Shown piece after piece: positions 8,411 through 18,354 of a stretch of DNA of 64,000 bases. Positions within the stretch are counted from its first letter, which is position 1. Every line of letters begins with the position of its first letter. Both the position numbers and the translations under genes were made by a program. Below the pieces are notes generated by a model. It saw only the letters and a program-made list of their open reading frames with translations. It had not been told where the DNA came from and did not search any database. This stretch comes from Lentzea pudingi (lineage in GTDB: Bacteria > Actinomycetota > Actinomycetes > Mycobacteriales > Pseudonocardiaceae), in assembly GCF_014646255.1 (NCBI RefSeq), contig NZ_BMNC01000001.1, positions 124,001 to 188,000 on the forward strand. Reading direction: 5' to 3'.

Positions 8411-9469
8411 TCAGTGGTCTCGGTGGGTGACGAGCTGGGCGAGCGTGCCGAGTTCCACCGCCGCACGTGCGGTCGGGGAGGCCTCGCCGAGATGGACCAG
8501 CGCCTGCGTGTGCAGCTCGTCGGCCTGCGTCTGGCTCCACGCGCGACCACCGGCCAGATCGACCAGGTGTGCCGCCCGCGCAAGCGTTTCCGCGTTCATC
8601 TCCTGCTCGCCGAAGTACAACGACGCCAGCTCCGCGGAGGCCGGGAGGCCCGCGGTCAGGGCACGCACGACCGGCAGGGACTTCTTGCGGCTCACCAGGT
8701 CCGTCTGCGCGACCTTGCCCGTCACCGCCGGGTCGCCCCAGATGCCGAGCAGGTCGTCCACGTGCTGGAACGCCAGGCCCAGCTCCGCGCCGAACCCGCG
8801 CATCGCCTCGACCTGCCGGTCGGACCCGCCGCCGTACAGCGCGCCCAGCGCCGTCGAGGCGCCCAGGAGCGCGCCCGTCTTGCCGCGCGCCATCCGCTCC
8901 ACCTCGGCCACCTCAACGTCGGAGCGCGTCTCGAAGTCCAGGTCGTACGCCTGCCCGTCGAGCAACGCCACGGTGGCGTCACCCAGGGTCCTGATCGCCT
9001 CCAGCGCCCGCGGGTGGCCTGATCCCGCGAGGACGTCCACGGCCAGCGCCTGCAGCGCGTCACCGGCCAGGATCGCCGCGTTGACCCCGAAGACGGTCCA
9101 CGCCGTGGCCCGGTGGCGCCGGGTCGTGTCGCGGTCCATCACGTCGTCGTGCAGCAACGAGAAGTTGTGGATCAGCTCCACCGCGACCGCCGCCGGCACA
9201 GCGGCGGAGGCGGTGCCGCCGACGGCCTCGGCCGCCAGCAGCACCAGCGCGGGACGGATCGCCTTGCCGCCGTTCTCCAGCACCGGGTTGCCGTGCTCGT
9301 CGCGCCACCCGTGGTGGTACTCCGCGATCGTGCGCATCGACGGCGGCAACTGGTCGACGGCCTTGCGCAGAGCCGGGAGCACGAGGCCCCGGCTCCACGC
9401 GAGCACCTCGCCGGACGGTCTCCCGGCGGCGAGCGTCTCGGTCATCTCGCCAAAAGTCTCGGCTGTCAT
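8411..9469 (-). CDS. Polyprenyl diphosphate synthase (GPP/FPP/GGPP type)
   Basis: The protein has 352 residues from the ATG at 9469. The first aspartate-rich motif is [20 protein letters not shown] (DDVMD at 108-112). The second is [13 protein letters not shown] (from D238), the DDLLGIWGD form common in actinobacterial short-chain synthases. [16 protein letters not shown] carries the IPP-binding residues. It joins IPP to allylic diphosphates to make the substrate for the cyclases upstream. The product chain length cannot be fixed by eye. The start lies two bases after the encapsulin stop, so the genes are translationally coupled. Polyprenyltransferases are known cargo partners of family 2B encapsulins. 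Confidence 0.9.
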   Translation of the reverse strand: MTAETFGEMTETLAAGRPSGEVLAWSRGLVLPALRKAVDQLPPSMRTIAEYHHGWRDEHGNPVLENGGKAIRPALVLLAAEAVGGTASAAVPAAVAVELIHNFSLLHDDVMDRDTTRRHRATAWTVFGVNAAILAGDALQALAVDVLAGSGHPRALEAIRTLGDATVALLDGQAYDLDFETRSDVEVAEVERMARGKTGALLGASTALGALYGGGSDRQVEAMRGFGAELGLAFQHVDDLLGIWGDPAVTGKVAQTDLVSRKKSLPVVRALTAGLPASAELASLYFGEQEMNAETLARAAHLVDLAGGRAWSQTQADELHTQALVHLGEASPTARAAVELGTLAQLVTHRDH

Positions 9470-9471
9470 GG

Positions 9472-10872
9472 CTAGAGACCGATCTCCACGTTCTCCAGCA
9501 CGCCCAGCGCGTCCGGCACCAGCACGGCGGCCGAGTAGTACGTCGACACCAGGTACTTGAGCATCGCGTGCTCGTCGATGCCCATGAACCGCACGTTCAG
9601 GCCGGGCTCGTACTCGTCGGGGATGCCGGTCTGGCGCAGGCCGACGACACCCTGCTTCTCCTCGCCGAGCCGCATGGCGATGATCGACGTGGTGCCGTTC
9701 TTGTTGACCGGGATCTTGTCGCACGGCGCGATCGGGATGCCGCGCCACGACTGCAGCGACTTGCCCTCGACCTCGACGGTCGGCACGTACAGGCCGCGGT
9801 TGTTGAGCTGCCGGCCGAACGCGGCGATCGCCTTGGGGTGGGCGAGGATCAGCCTGGTGTTGCGGCGCCGCGAGATCAGCTCGTCCATGTCGTCCGGCGT
9901 CACCGGGCCGGAACCGGTGCTGACGCGCTGCTTGAGGTCGGCGTTGGCGAGCAGGCCGAACTCCTTGTTGTTGATCAGCTCGTGCTCCTGCCGCTCGCGC
10001 AGGGCCTCGATCGTGAGCCGCAACTGGTGCTCGACCTGGTCCATCGGCTGGCTGTAGAGGTCGGCCACCCGCGTGTGGACGCGCACGATCGTCTGCGCCA
10101 CCGAGAGCTCGTACTCACGGGGCCGCAGCTCGTAGTCGACGAACGTGCTGGGCAGGATCGGCTCGCCGTCGTGGCCCGACGAGATGTCGATCTCGGCCTC
10201 GCCGTGCTTGTTCGACGCGTTCGTCGGGTGCGCGAGCTGCTGCGCGATGTGCTCGCGCAACGGCTCGATCTGCCCGTTGAGCTGCGCGAAGGCGGCCCGC
10301 GACAGCACCACGGCCGTCGTCGGCGTCAACGCCCGCGCGGTGAAGCTCCAGTCCTTGCCGGCACCGGACAGCACCGGCTCGTCACCGATGTACTCGCCGT
10401 CCGCGATCGTGCCCAGCGCCACGTCGTCGCCGTACTCGCCGCGACCGGTCTTCGTGACCTTGCCGTGCGCGATCACGACGATCTCGTCGACGGGCGCGCC
10501 GCGCTGCGCGATCACCTCGCCCGGCTGGTACTCGCGCTGCTCGAAGCGGTTCGCGACGGCGGTCATCACCGCCTCGTCCTCGAACCCGCGCAGCAGCCTG
10601 AACTCCGCGAGCTCCTGCGGCACGATCCGCACCTCGGACCCCACGGCGGTGAAGGTCACCCGGCCGTCCCCGATCGCGAACGTGAGCCGCCGGTTGACGC
10701 GGTACGCACCACCCTTCGCCTCGACCCAGGGCAGCATGCGCAGCAGCCACCGCGGCGAGATGCCCTGCATCTGCGGTGCGGACTTGGTGGTCGTGGCGAG
10801 GTTGCGGGCGGCCGCCCTGGAAAGGCTCAGCTGCTTGTCCTCGACCCCAAGACCCGGATCGGTAACAGTCAC
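9472..10872 (-). CDS. Family 2B encapsulin shell protein with cNMP-binding-like domain (copy 1)
   Basis: The protein has 466 residues from the GTG at 10872, chosen because the second copy has a GTG at the homologous place and AGGAC precedes it. A TTG at 10887 is the alternative. The N-arm ([40 protein letters not shown]) leads into a cyclic-nucleotide-binding fold at about residues 100-215 ([55 protein letters not shown]). The HK97-like shell part follows, ending [20 protein letters not shown]. Family 2B shells enclose terpene cyclases and prenyltransferases, which flank this gene. The usual phosphate-binding Arg of cNMP sites is not seen where expected ([11 protein letters not shown]), so the ligand may be absent or different. 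Confidence 0.88.
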   Translation of the reverse strand: MTVTDPGLGVEDKQLSLSRAAARNLATTTKSAPQMQGISPRWLLRMLPWVEAKGGAYRVNRRLTFAIGDGRVTFTAVGSEVRIVPQELAEFRLLRGFEDEAVMTAVANRFEQREYQPGEVIAQRGAPVDEIVVIAHGKVTKTGRGEYGDDVALGTIADGEYIGDEPVLSGAGKDWSFTARALTPTTAVVLSRAAFAQLNGQIEPLREHIAQQLAHPTNASNKHGEAEIDISSGHDGEPILPSTFVDYELRPREYELSVAQTIVRVHTRVADLYSQPMDQVEHQLRLTIEALRERQEHELINNKEFGLLANADLKQRVSTGSGPVTPDDMDELISRRRNTRLILAHPKAIAAFGRQLNNRGLYVPTVEVEGKSLQSWRGIPIAPCDKIPVNKNGTTSIIAMRLGEEKQGVVGLRQTGIPDEYEPGLNVRFMGIDEHAMLKYLVSTYYSAAVLVPDALGVLENVEIGL

Positions 10873-10907
10873 TGCAAGTCCTGCCAATCTGTTTCAGCGG
10901 GATGGAA

Positions 10908-12990
<2,083 letters not shown>

Positions 12991-14397
12991 CTATCCCTCG
13001 CGGCCGAGCTCGACGTGCTCCAGCACACCGATCGCGTCCGGCACCATGATGGCGGCCGAGTAGTAGGCGCTGACCAGGTAGTTGATGATCGCCTGGTCGT
13101 TGATGCCCATGAACCGCACCGACAGGCCCGGCTGGTACTCGTCCGGGATGCCGGTCTGGTGCAGGCCGATGACGCCCTGGTTCTGCTCGCCGGTGCGGAT
13201 CAGCATCACCGACGACGTGCGGGTGTCGGAGACCGGGATCTTGTTGCACGGCAGCACGGGGATGCCGCGCCAGGCCGGTACCTGCTGGCCGTTGAAGTCG
13301 ATGTGCTGCGGGTAGAGGCCGCGCTTGTTGAGCTCACGGCCGAACGCGGCGATCGTGCGCGGGTGCGCGAGGAAGTACCCGGGGTCCTTCCACACGATCG
13401 ACAGCAGCTCGTCGAAGTCGTCCGGGGTGGGCGGGCCGGACCGGGTGTGGATGCGCTGCTTGAGGTCCGCGTTGTGCAGCAGGCCGAACGACCTGTTGTT
13501 GACGATCTCGTGCTCCTGGCGTTCGCGCAGGGCCTCGATCGTGAGCCGCAACTGCTGCTCGACCTGGTCCATCGGGTGGTTGTAGAGGTCCGCGACCCGG
13601 CTGTGGACCTGCAGCACGGTCTGGGCGACGCTCAGCTCGTACTCGCGCGGGGACTGCTCGTAGTCGACGAACGTGCCGGGCAACACGGGCTCGCCGTCGT
13701 GGCCGGACGCCAGGTCGATCTCGGCCTCGCCGTGCTCGTCCTGCGGCTTGTTGCGGCTGTTGAACGTCTGCTGGATGTGTGCGCGCAGGCCGCCCGCTTC
13801 CCCGTTGAGCGCCTGGAAGTCGGTCCACGACAGGGTGAGCACGGTGACCGGGGTGACGGCCTTGGCCGTGTACTCCCACTCGCCCTGCGGCCCCGCCAGC
13901 ACGGACTCGCCGAAGTACTGGCCGTCCGCGAGGTTGCCGAGCACGGTGTCGCCGCCGTACTCACCGGTGCCGATCTTGTCGACCTTGCCGTGCGCGATCA
14001 GCACGACGGTGTCCTGCGGCCGGCCCTTCTCGACGATGACGTCGCCGATGCCGAACTCCCGCTGCCGGAAGCGGCCGGCGAGCGCGGCGAGGACCTCCTC
14101 GTCGTCGAAGCCCTTCAGCAGCGCCAGCTCGGTGAGCTCCTGCGGCACCACGCGGATCTCCGCGCCGATGTTCGTGAACGACACACGGCCATCGCCCAGC
14201 GTGTAGGTGAGACGGCGGTTGACGCGGTACGCACCACCAGCGGCCTGCACCCAGGGCAGCACCTTGAGCAGCCAGCGGGAAGTGATTCCCTGCATCTGCG
14301 GGACGGACTTGGTGGTCGTGGCCAGATTACGCGCGGCGGCCGTGCCCAAACTCAGCTGCTGACGGCCCTCATTGAGGTCAGAATCCGTCGCAGTCAC
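12991..14397 (-). CDS. Family 2B encapsulin shell protein with cNMP-binding-like domain (copy 2)
   Basis: The protein has 468 residues from the GTG at 14397, preceded by GGTGGGTGCAGG. An ATG at 14406 is the alternative. It is clearly homologous to copy 1 along its whole length: [80 protein letters not shown], and HK97 parts down to [20 protein letters not shown]. It is the first gene of the operon, four bases upstream of the intact cyclase. Two different shell genes bracketing two cyclases suggest either a mixed shell or two separate compartments. As in copy 1, the canonical Arg of the phosphate-binding cassette is missing ([10 protein letters not shown]). Confidence 0.88.
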   Translation of the reverse strand: MTATDSDLNEGRQQLSLGTAAARNLATTTKSVPQMQGITSRWLLKVLPWVQAAGGAYRVNRRLTYTLGDGRVSFTNIGAEIRVVPQELTELALLKGFDDEEVLAALAGRFRQREFGIGDVIVEKGRPQDTVVLIAHGKVDKIGTGEYGGDTVLGNLADGQYFGESVLAGPQGEWEYTAKAVTPVTVLTLSWTDFQALNGEAGGLRAHIQQTFNSRNKPQDEHGEAEIDLASGHDGEPVLPGTFVDYEQSPREYELSVAQTVLQVHSRVADLYNHPMDQVEQQLRLTIEALRERQEHEIVNNRSFGLLHNADLKQRIHTRSGPPTPDDFDELLSIVWKDPGYFLAHPRTIAAFGRELNKRGLYPQHIDFNGQQVPAWRGIPVLPCNKIPVSDTRTSSVMLIRTGEQNQGVIGLHQTGIPDEYQPGLSVRFMGINDQAIINYLVSAYYSAAIMVPDAIGVLEHVELGREG

Positions 14398-14803
14398 AAC
14401 CTGCACCCACCCATCTCAATGCGCTAATGGACCAATCCGATAAGCCGGAATGGACGTTAGTTCGCGCTGTTGAGGGCTGTGAAGGGGCCAAAAAGGCGAC
14501 ATTCGGGTGGGTGGTTTACGCCTGAAGATGCTACGGAGAGTGCAACTGATGCACTACGCAACCGTCGTTGTATCGGCAGGTGGGTGACCACGTTCTATTC
14601 GATACGGTATGGAATAGGACACTCGTTTGGCCCAGTAGGATCACCCTTTCGAGCGTGCTGGGACGCCTCGTGCGGATGTTATAAGACACCACTCCGAGTG
14701 GGGGGAAAATCCACTCGAAGTGGTGTGTGTCAATACAACGTTACGCCTCTTGGTGATACTGGCGGGTGATTGCTCGATTTTGTACCGACGACTATTCGTG
14801 CTA
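14398..14803. other. Intergenic region upstream of the encapsulin operon
   Basis: About 400 bases without a convincing gene. It is more AT-rich than its surroundings and must hold the encapsulin operon promoter, though I could not place -35/-10 boxes with confidence. It contains a short inverted repeat CTATTC/GAATAG (14595-14600 and 14612-14617) and the strong hairpin listed separately. A 99-codon plus-strand frame (14470-14769) shows no family features. Confidence 0.6.
14687..14725. terminator. Strong hairpin, possible terminator of the UPF0303 gene
   Basis: CACCACTCCGAGTGG (14687-14701) pairs with CCACTCGAAGTGGTG (14711-14725) with one mismatch and a nine-base loop. It lies 78 bases past the stop of the gene at 14804-15274 on the minus strand and is followed there by TCTTATAAC, a weak T-tract. 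It could instead be an operator for the encapsulin operon. Confidence 0.5.
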
Positions 14804-15274
14804 TTACGCCTCGCGGGCGTTCAGGAATGATTCCAGCTGGGTGACGACGAACGCGTGGTCCTCGGCCTGGGGCAGTCCGGAGACGCCGACGGTGCCGACC
14901 GGGCCGGTCCCGCGCAGGATGATCGGGAAGACGCCGCCGTGCGCCGCGTACAGGTCCGGGTCCAGGCGCGACTCCGCCTCGAACGTCGTGCCCTTCTCGC
15001 GGAACTCCGTGCCGACCTGGAACGAGCTGTGGCCGAACAGCTCGACGACACGGGCCTTGCGCTCCAGCCACCGGTCGTTGTTCGGCGCGGTGCCGGGCAG
15101 CGCGGCGTGGAAGAGGCGGTGCCCGTTGCGCTGCACCGAAATCGCGATCGGCAGGCCCTGTTCGCGGGCCGCGTCGAGCAGGTGCAGGCCGAGTTCGATC
15201 GCGACGTCGTTGCCGAAGCGGGCGAACTGCAGCCGCCGCTCCTGGGCGAGCAGTTCCTCACTGGTAGGGCTCAC
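14804..15274 (-). CDS. UPF0303 / heme-degrading domain (HbpS-GlcG-like) protein
   Basis: The protein has 156 residues from a GTG at 15274, which overlaps the stop of the preceding oxidoreductase. Visible features are ELLAQERRLQFARFGNDVAI, LFHAALPGTAPNNDRWLERK, HSSFQVGTEFREKGTTFE and the C-terminal GPVGTVGVSGLPQAEDHAFV typical of the PF03928 fold. Members of this fold bind heme or act as redox sensors, and the UPF0303 branch has no settled function. The gene is translationally coupled to the Gfo/Idh/MocA oxidoreductase and probably under the divergent ROK regulator. Confidence 0.82.
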   Translation of the reverse strand: MSPTSEELLAQERRLQFARFGNDVAIELGLHLLDAAREQGLPIAISVQRNGHRLFHAALPGTAPNNDRWLERKARVVELFGHSSFQVGTEFREKGTTFEAESRLDPDLYAAHGGVFPIILRGTGPVGTVGVSGLPQAEDHAFVVTQLESFLNAREA

Positions 15275-16278
15275 AGGGACACCACCCGGTTCTCGCGTGC
15301 GGAAAGGAAAGCGGCCTCGATGACCCGCAGTGCGAGCACGGCGCCCGCGGGGTCGACGGGGACGCGGCCGGCCTGCAGCTCAGCGTAGAAGTCCTGGTAC
15401 GCGCCGGGTTCGACGGTGATCTCGGTCGTCTCGCCGAGGAGGCCGAGCCGGCCGGTGCGGTCCTCGTGGCCCCAGCCGGGACCGGTCGGGCGGCGGCCCG
15501 CGCCGAGCGCGTCCTCCTGCTCGTCGAGGCCGCTGATCTCGAACGCGCCCTCGCTGCCGAGCAGGCGGAACCTGGGCCCGTGGTGAGCCGCGTGCGCGTT
15601 GGCCCACAGGTGGGAGCGGACGCCGTTCTCGTGCGTCAACGCGACGAACACGTCGTCGTCCACCTGGGCGCCGGGGCGGCGGCGGTCGAGTTCCGCGTAG
15701 ACGGTTCGCACCGGCCCGAACAGCTGCAACGCCTGGTCGACGAGGTGCGCGCCGAGGTCGTAGAGCAGGCCGCCGGCCTCCTCGGGCGCGCCGGACTCAC
15801 GCCAGTTGTCCCAGATCTCCGGCACCCAGCGCTCGAAGCGGGACTCGAACCGCCGGACCTCGCCCAGCCGTCCGGTGATCTTGCGAACGGTCAGGAAGTC
15901 GCTGTCCCAGCGGCGGTTCTGGAAGACCGTGAGCGGCACCCCGGCGGCCTGCGCGGCGGCCACGAGCTCGGCGGCCTCGGCGGACGTCGGCGCGAACGGC
16001 TTGTCGACGACGACCGCGACACCCTTGGCGATGGCTCGCTTCGCGTAGTCGACGTGCGTCTTATTCGGCGTGGCCACGACGACCAGGTCGAGGTCCAGCT
16101 CGAACAGCTCGTCGGCGGTGACGATCTTCGCGTCCGGGTGCGCGGCACGGGCCTGCGCCTGCCGCTCCGGGTTCGCCGTCACGATCGCGACGAGGTCCAT
16201 GCCCTCCGTGGAGGTGATCAGCGGGGCGTGGAAGACCCGCCCCGCGATGCCGTAGCCCAGAAGTCCGACTCGAGTCAT
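15271..16278 (-). CDS. Gfo/Idh/MocA-family NAD(P)-dependent oxidoreductase
   Basis: The protein has 335 residues. The Rossmann start is MTRVGLLGYGIAGRVFHAPL. The DLVVVATPNKTHVDYAKRAI and VVVDKPFAPTSAEA stretches carry the family's EKP-type motif as DKP, with the Lys kept. The C-terminal substrate domain includes GLLYDLGAHLVDQALQLFGP, with GxHxxD-like residues. These enzymes oxidise or reduce sugars and cyclitols. It is coupled to the UPF0303 gene and divergent from a ROK repressor, which supports a sugar substrate. The exact substrate is not visible. Confidence 0.9.
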   Translation of the reverse strand: MTRVGLLGYGIAGRVFHAPLITSTEGMDLVAIVTANPERQAQARAAHPDAKIVTADELFELDLDLVVVATPNKTHVDYAKRAIAKGVAVVVDKPFAPTSAEAAELVAAAQAAGVPLTVFQNRRWDSDFLTVRKITGRLGEVRRFESRFERWVPEIWDNWRESGAPEEAGGLLYDLGAHLVDQALQLFGPVRTVYAELDRRRPGAQVDDDVFVALTHENGVRSHLWANAHAAHHGPRFRLLGSEGAFEISGLDEQEDALGAGRRPTGPGWGHEDRTGRLGLLGETTEITVEPGAYQDFYAELQAGRVPVDPAGAVLALRVIEAAFLSARENRVVSL

Positions 16279-16287
16279 GCTTCCGAT

Positions 16288-16311
16288 TAAAGCAACGCTG
16301 TTGAATAATTG
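16288..16311. promoter_or_regulatory. Candidate ROK operator between divergent genes
   Basis: The 38-base gap contains a partly palindromic AT-rich site with core CAACGCTGTTG and flanking ATT...AAT arms. AT-rich dyads with a CAA...TTG core are typical of ROK/NagC-type operators. Its position would let the ROK protein control both genes. Confidence 0.5.
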
Positions 16312-16316
16312 CGACC

Positions 16317-17291
16317 GTGGACCTCACCTCGCTCCGCTCGCACAACGACAGGACAGTGCTCAGGCTCGTCCGTTCCGGGGCGCTGAGCAGGGCTTCCCTC
16401 GCGGAAGAGGCCGGACTGACCCCGCAGGCGATCTCGAAGATCGTGGCGCGGCTCATGTCGGCCGGCCTGCTGGAGGAGACCGGGGCCGTGCGCGACGGCG
16501 GCCGCGGCAAGCCCCGGATGGCGTTGCGGCTCGCGGCCGGCGGGGCGTGCGCGTACGGCGCCTACGTCGACCGCGACGAGCTGCGCGTGGTCGAGCTCGA
16601 CCTGACCGGCGAGGTGGTGTCGGCCTCGGTCGTGCCGCTGCCCCCGATGTTCACGCCGGACGACGTGCTCGCCGCCCTGGAGCCGCTGGTCGGGGCGGGG
16701 GAGAAGGTGCTCGGGCTCGGCATCGGCATCGCCGGCCCGCTGGAGCACCGCGGCGGGGTGGTGTCGCCGCACGGGTTGCCGGGCTGGTCCTCGGTGCCGT
16801 TGAAGGCGCTGGCCGAGGACCGGCTCGGGCTCCCGGTCGTCGTGGACAAGGACACCAACGCCGCCGTGCTCGCCGAGGCGTGGCGCAGACCGCTCCAGGA
16901 CGCGGCGCTCGTGTTCGTGGGCACCGGTCTGGGCGTGGGACTGCTCCTCGGAGGAGAAGTGCATCGCGGCGCACGGTCGGGCGCGGGCGAGTTCGGGCAC
17001 ACCACGATCCAGCTGGACGGCCCGCTGTGCGTCTGCGGACGGCGCGGGTGCGTCGAGGCCGTGCACGCGGCCGCCACCGGGGTCGAGGCGGCACGCGTGC
17101 TCGGCGCGGCGGTGGCGAACCTCGTGCAACTGCTGGACCTCGATCAGATCGTCCTGAGTGGACGGAGGGTGCTCCAGTCGCCCGACCTCTACCTCCGGGC
17201 GATGCCGGACGTGGACGTGAGCGTCACGTCCTACGGTCCCGACCTGGTGCCCGTCGGCGCGGGGCTGCTGGTGCTGGGCGAGTTGTTCTGA
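16317..17291 (+). CDS. ROK-family transcriptional regulator
   Basis: The protein has 324 residues from a GTG. An N-terminal MarR-like HTH (SRASLAEEAGLTPQAISKIV, ARLMSAGLLEETG) is followed by an actin-like ROK domain: GLGIGIAGPLEHRGGVVSPH, VDKDTNAAVLAEAW, the nucleotide motif VFVGTGLGVGLLLGGEVHRG, GAGEFGHTTIQLDGP and the zinc site CVCGRRGCVEAVHA (Cys residues and the upstream His). ROK repressors sense sugars or sugar phosphates. It is divergent from the oxidoreductase and probably represses it. A strong hairpin directly follows its stop. Confidence 0.92.
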   Translation: MDLTSLRSHNDRTVLRLVRSGALSRASLAEEAGLTPQAISKIVARLMSAGLLEETGAVRDGGRGKPRMALRLAAGGACAYGAYVDRDELRVVELDLTGEVVSASVVPLPPMFTPDDVLAALEPLVGAGEKVLGLGIGIAGPLEHRGGVVSPHGLPGWSSVPLKALAEDRLGLPVVVDKDTNAAVLAEAWRRPLQDAALVFVGTGLGVGLLLGGEVHRGARSGAGEFGHTTIQLDGPLCVCGRRGCVEAVHAAATGVEAARVLGAAVANLVQLLDLDQIVLSGRRVLQSPDLYLRAMPDVDVSVTSYGPDLVPVGAGLLVLGELF

Positions 17292-17292
17292 C

Positions 17293-17338
17293 GGGTGGGG
17301 ACGTCGGCGGGTGGGACGCACGGCCGACGTTCCCACCC
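17293..17338. terminator. Bidirectional terminator at the cluster edge
   Basis: GGGTGGGGACGTCGGC (17293-17308) pairs with GCCGACGTTCCCACCC (17323-17338), 16 positions with one G-T pair and a 14-base loop. It begins right after the ROK stop and ends right before the stop of the convergent O-methyltransferase, so it can end transcription from both sides. It marks the left edge of the indolocarbazole cluster. Confidence 0.75.
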
Positions 17339-17339
17339 G

Positions 17340-18344
17340 CTAGCGGGCCACGGCTTCGAACAGGTGCAGCGAGCCGGTCGCCGTCGAACCGCGGTACTCG
17401 AGCCCCGCTCGTTCGAACAGGCTCGCGTACTCGGCCTCCGTGCGTTCCTGACTGCCGAACAGCACGAACATCCCCATGTCGGCCATCGCGGTGTAGGCGT
17501 CGGGCGTCTTCTCCAGCAACACCTCGACCACGACGACCCGGGAACCCGGTCGTGCGGCCCCCGCGCAGGACTTCAGGATGCGCACGCAGTCGTCGTCGCC
17601 CCAGTTGTGCAGGATGAACCGCAGCAGGTACAGGTCGGCGCCCTCGGGAACGGACTCCAGCGCGTTCCCGGCGACGGTCTCGCACCGCGACGCCAGCGGG
17701 TCGCTGACGAGCTCGGGCAGAGCGTCCGCGATGACCCCTTCGACGTCGAACAGCACCCCGTTCAGCTCCGGCGCGGCGCGCAGGACGTCGCGCAGCAACG
17801 TGCCGCGGCCGCCGCCGACGTCGACCACCAGTCCCGTCGAGGGCAGGCCCAGCGCGGCGACCACGTCCCCGTTGTCCTCTTCGGTGGCGTTGCTCATGGC
17901 CTGGTGGAAGTCCGCGGCGCGTTCGGGTTCGTGCTCGCTGAGGTAGCTGTAGAAGTCGGTGCCGTGCACGACCTGGAACGGGCCGCGGCCTTCCCGCGCG
18001 GCGGCGGCGAGGTTGCTCCACGCCTGCCAGTTGGCGTCGGCCTTCAGGTCCTGCGTGAGGATGCGGCCCACCGGGTGCGTCGAGCACATCGTCCGTGAGA
18101 GCGCCGTGTGTGCGTACCGGCCGTCCTCCGCCAGCGTGAACACGCCGAAACTCGTGAGGGCTGCCAGCAGCCTGCTCAGCACTCCGGGATCGGTGCCGGT
18201 GCGGGCGGCCAGGTCCGGCACGGACAGCGGGTCGTCCTCCAGCGTGTCCGCCAGGTCGAGGAGCACCGCCGCCCGCAGCAGGTGGGCGGCGCGCAGCAGC
18301 ACCAGCATCTGGCTCACCGAGTCGTCCGGTCCTTCGTGGTCCAT
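17340..18344 (-). CDS. SAM-dependent O-methyltransferase (PF00891, DnrK/HIOMT-like)
   Basis: The protein has 334 residues. The N-terminal dimerisation helices (MLVLLRAAHLLRAAVLLDLA, LAARTGTDPGVLSRLLAALT) precede the Rossmann domain with LVVDVGGGRGTLLRDVL and the conserved FILHNWGDDDCVRILKSCAG, which holds the catalytic His. Such enzymes methylate phenolic or other hydroxyls of natural products. The gene starts ten bases after the staC fusion stop with a strong AGGAGGAA site, so it belongs to the cluster. The known staurosporine set has only two methyltransferases (StaMA, StaMB), both of the RebM type. This third, unrelated one suggests an extra O-methyl group. The acceptor is unknown. Confidence 0.9.
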   Translation of the reverse strand: MDHEGPDDSVSQMLVLLRAAHLLRAAVLLDLADTLEDDPLSVPDLAARTGTDPGVLSRLLAALTSFGVFTLAEDGRYAHTALSRTMCSTHPVGRILTQDLKADANWQAWSNLAAAAREGRGPFQVVHGTDFYSYLSEHEPERAADFHQAMSNATEEDNGDVVAALGLPSTGLVVDVGGGRGTLLRDVLRAAPELNGVLFDVEGVIADALPELVSDPLASRCETVAGNALESVPEGADLYLLRFILHNWGDDDCVRILKSCAGAARPGSRVVVVEVLLEKTPDAYTAMADMGMFVLFGSQERTEAEYASLFERAGLEYRGSTATGSLHLFEAVAR

Positions 18345-18354
18345 CTCGTTCCTC

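Noticed and set aside
14470..14769. A 99-codon plus-strand frame before the encapsulin operon
   Set aside because: It has no ribosome site, runs through a strong hairpin and an inverted repeat, and has no recognisable features.
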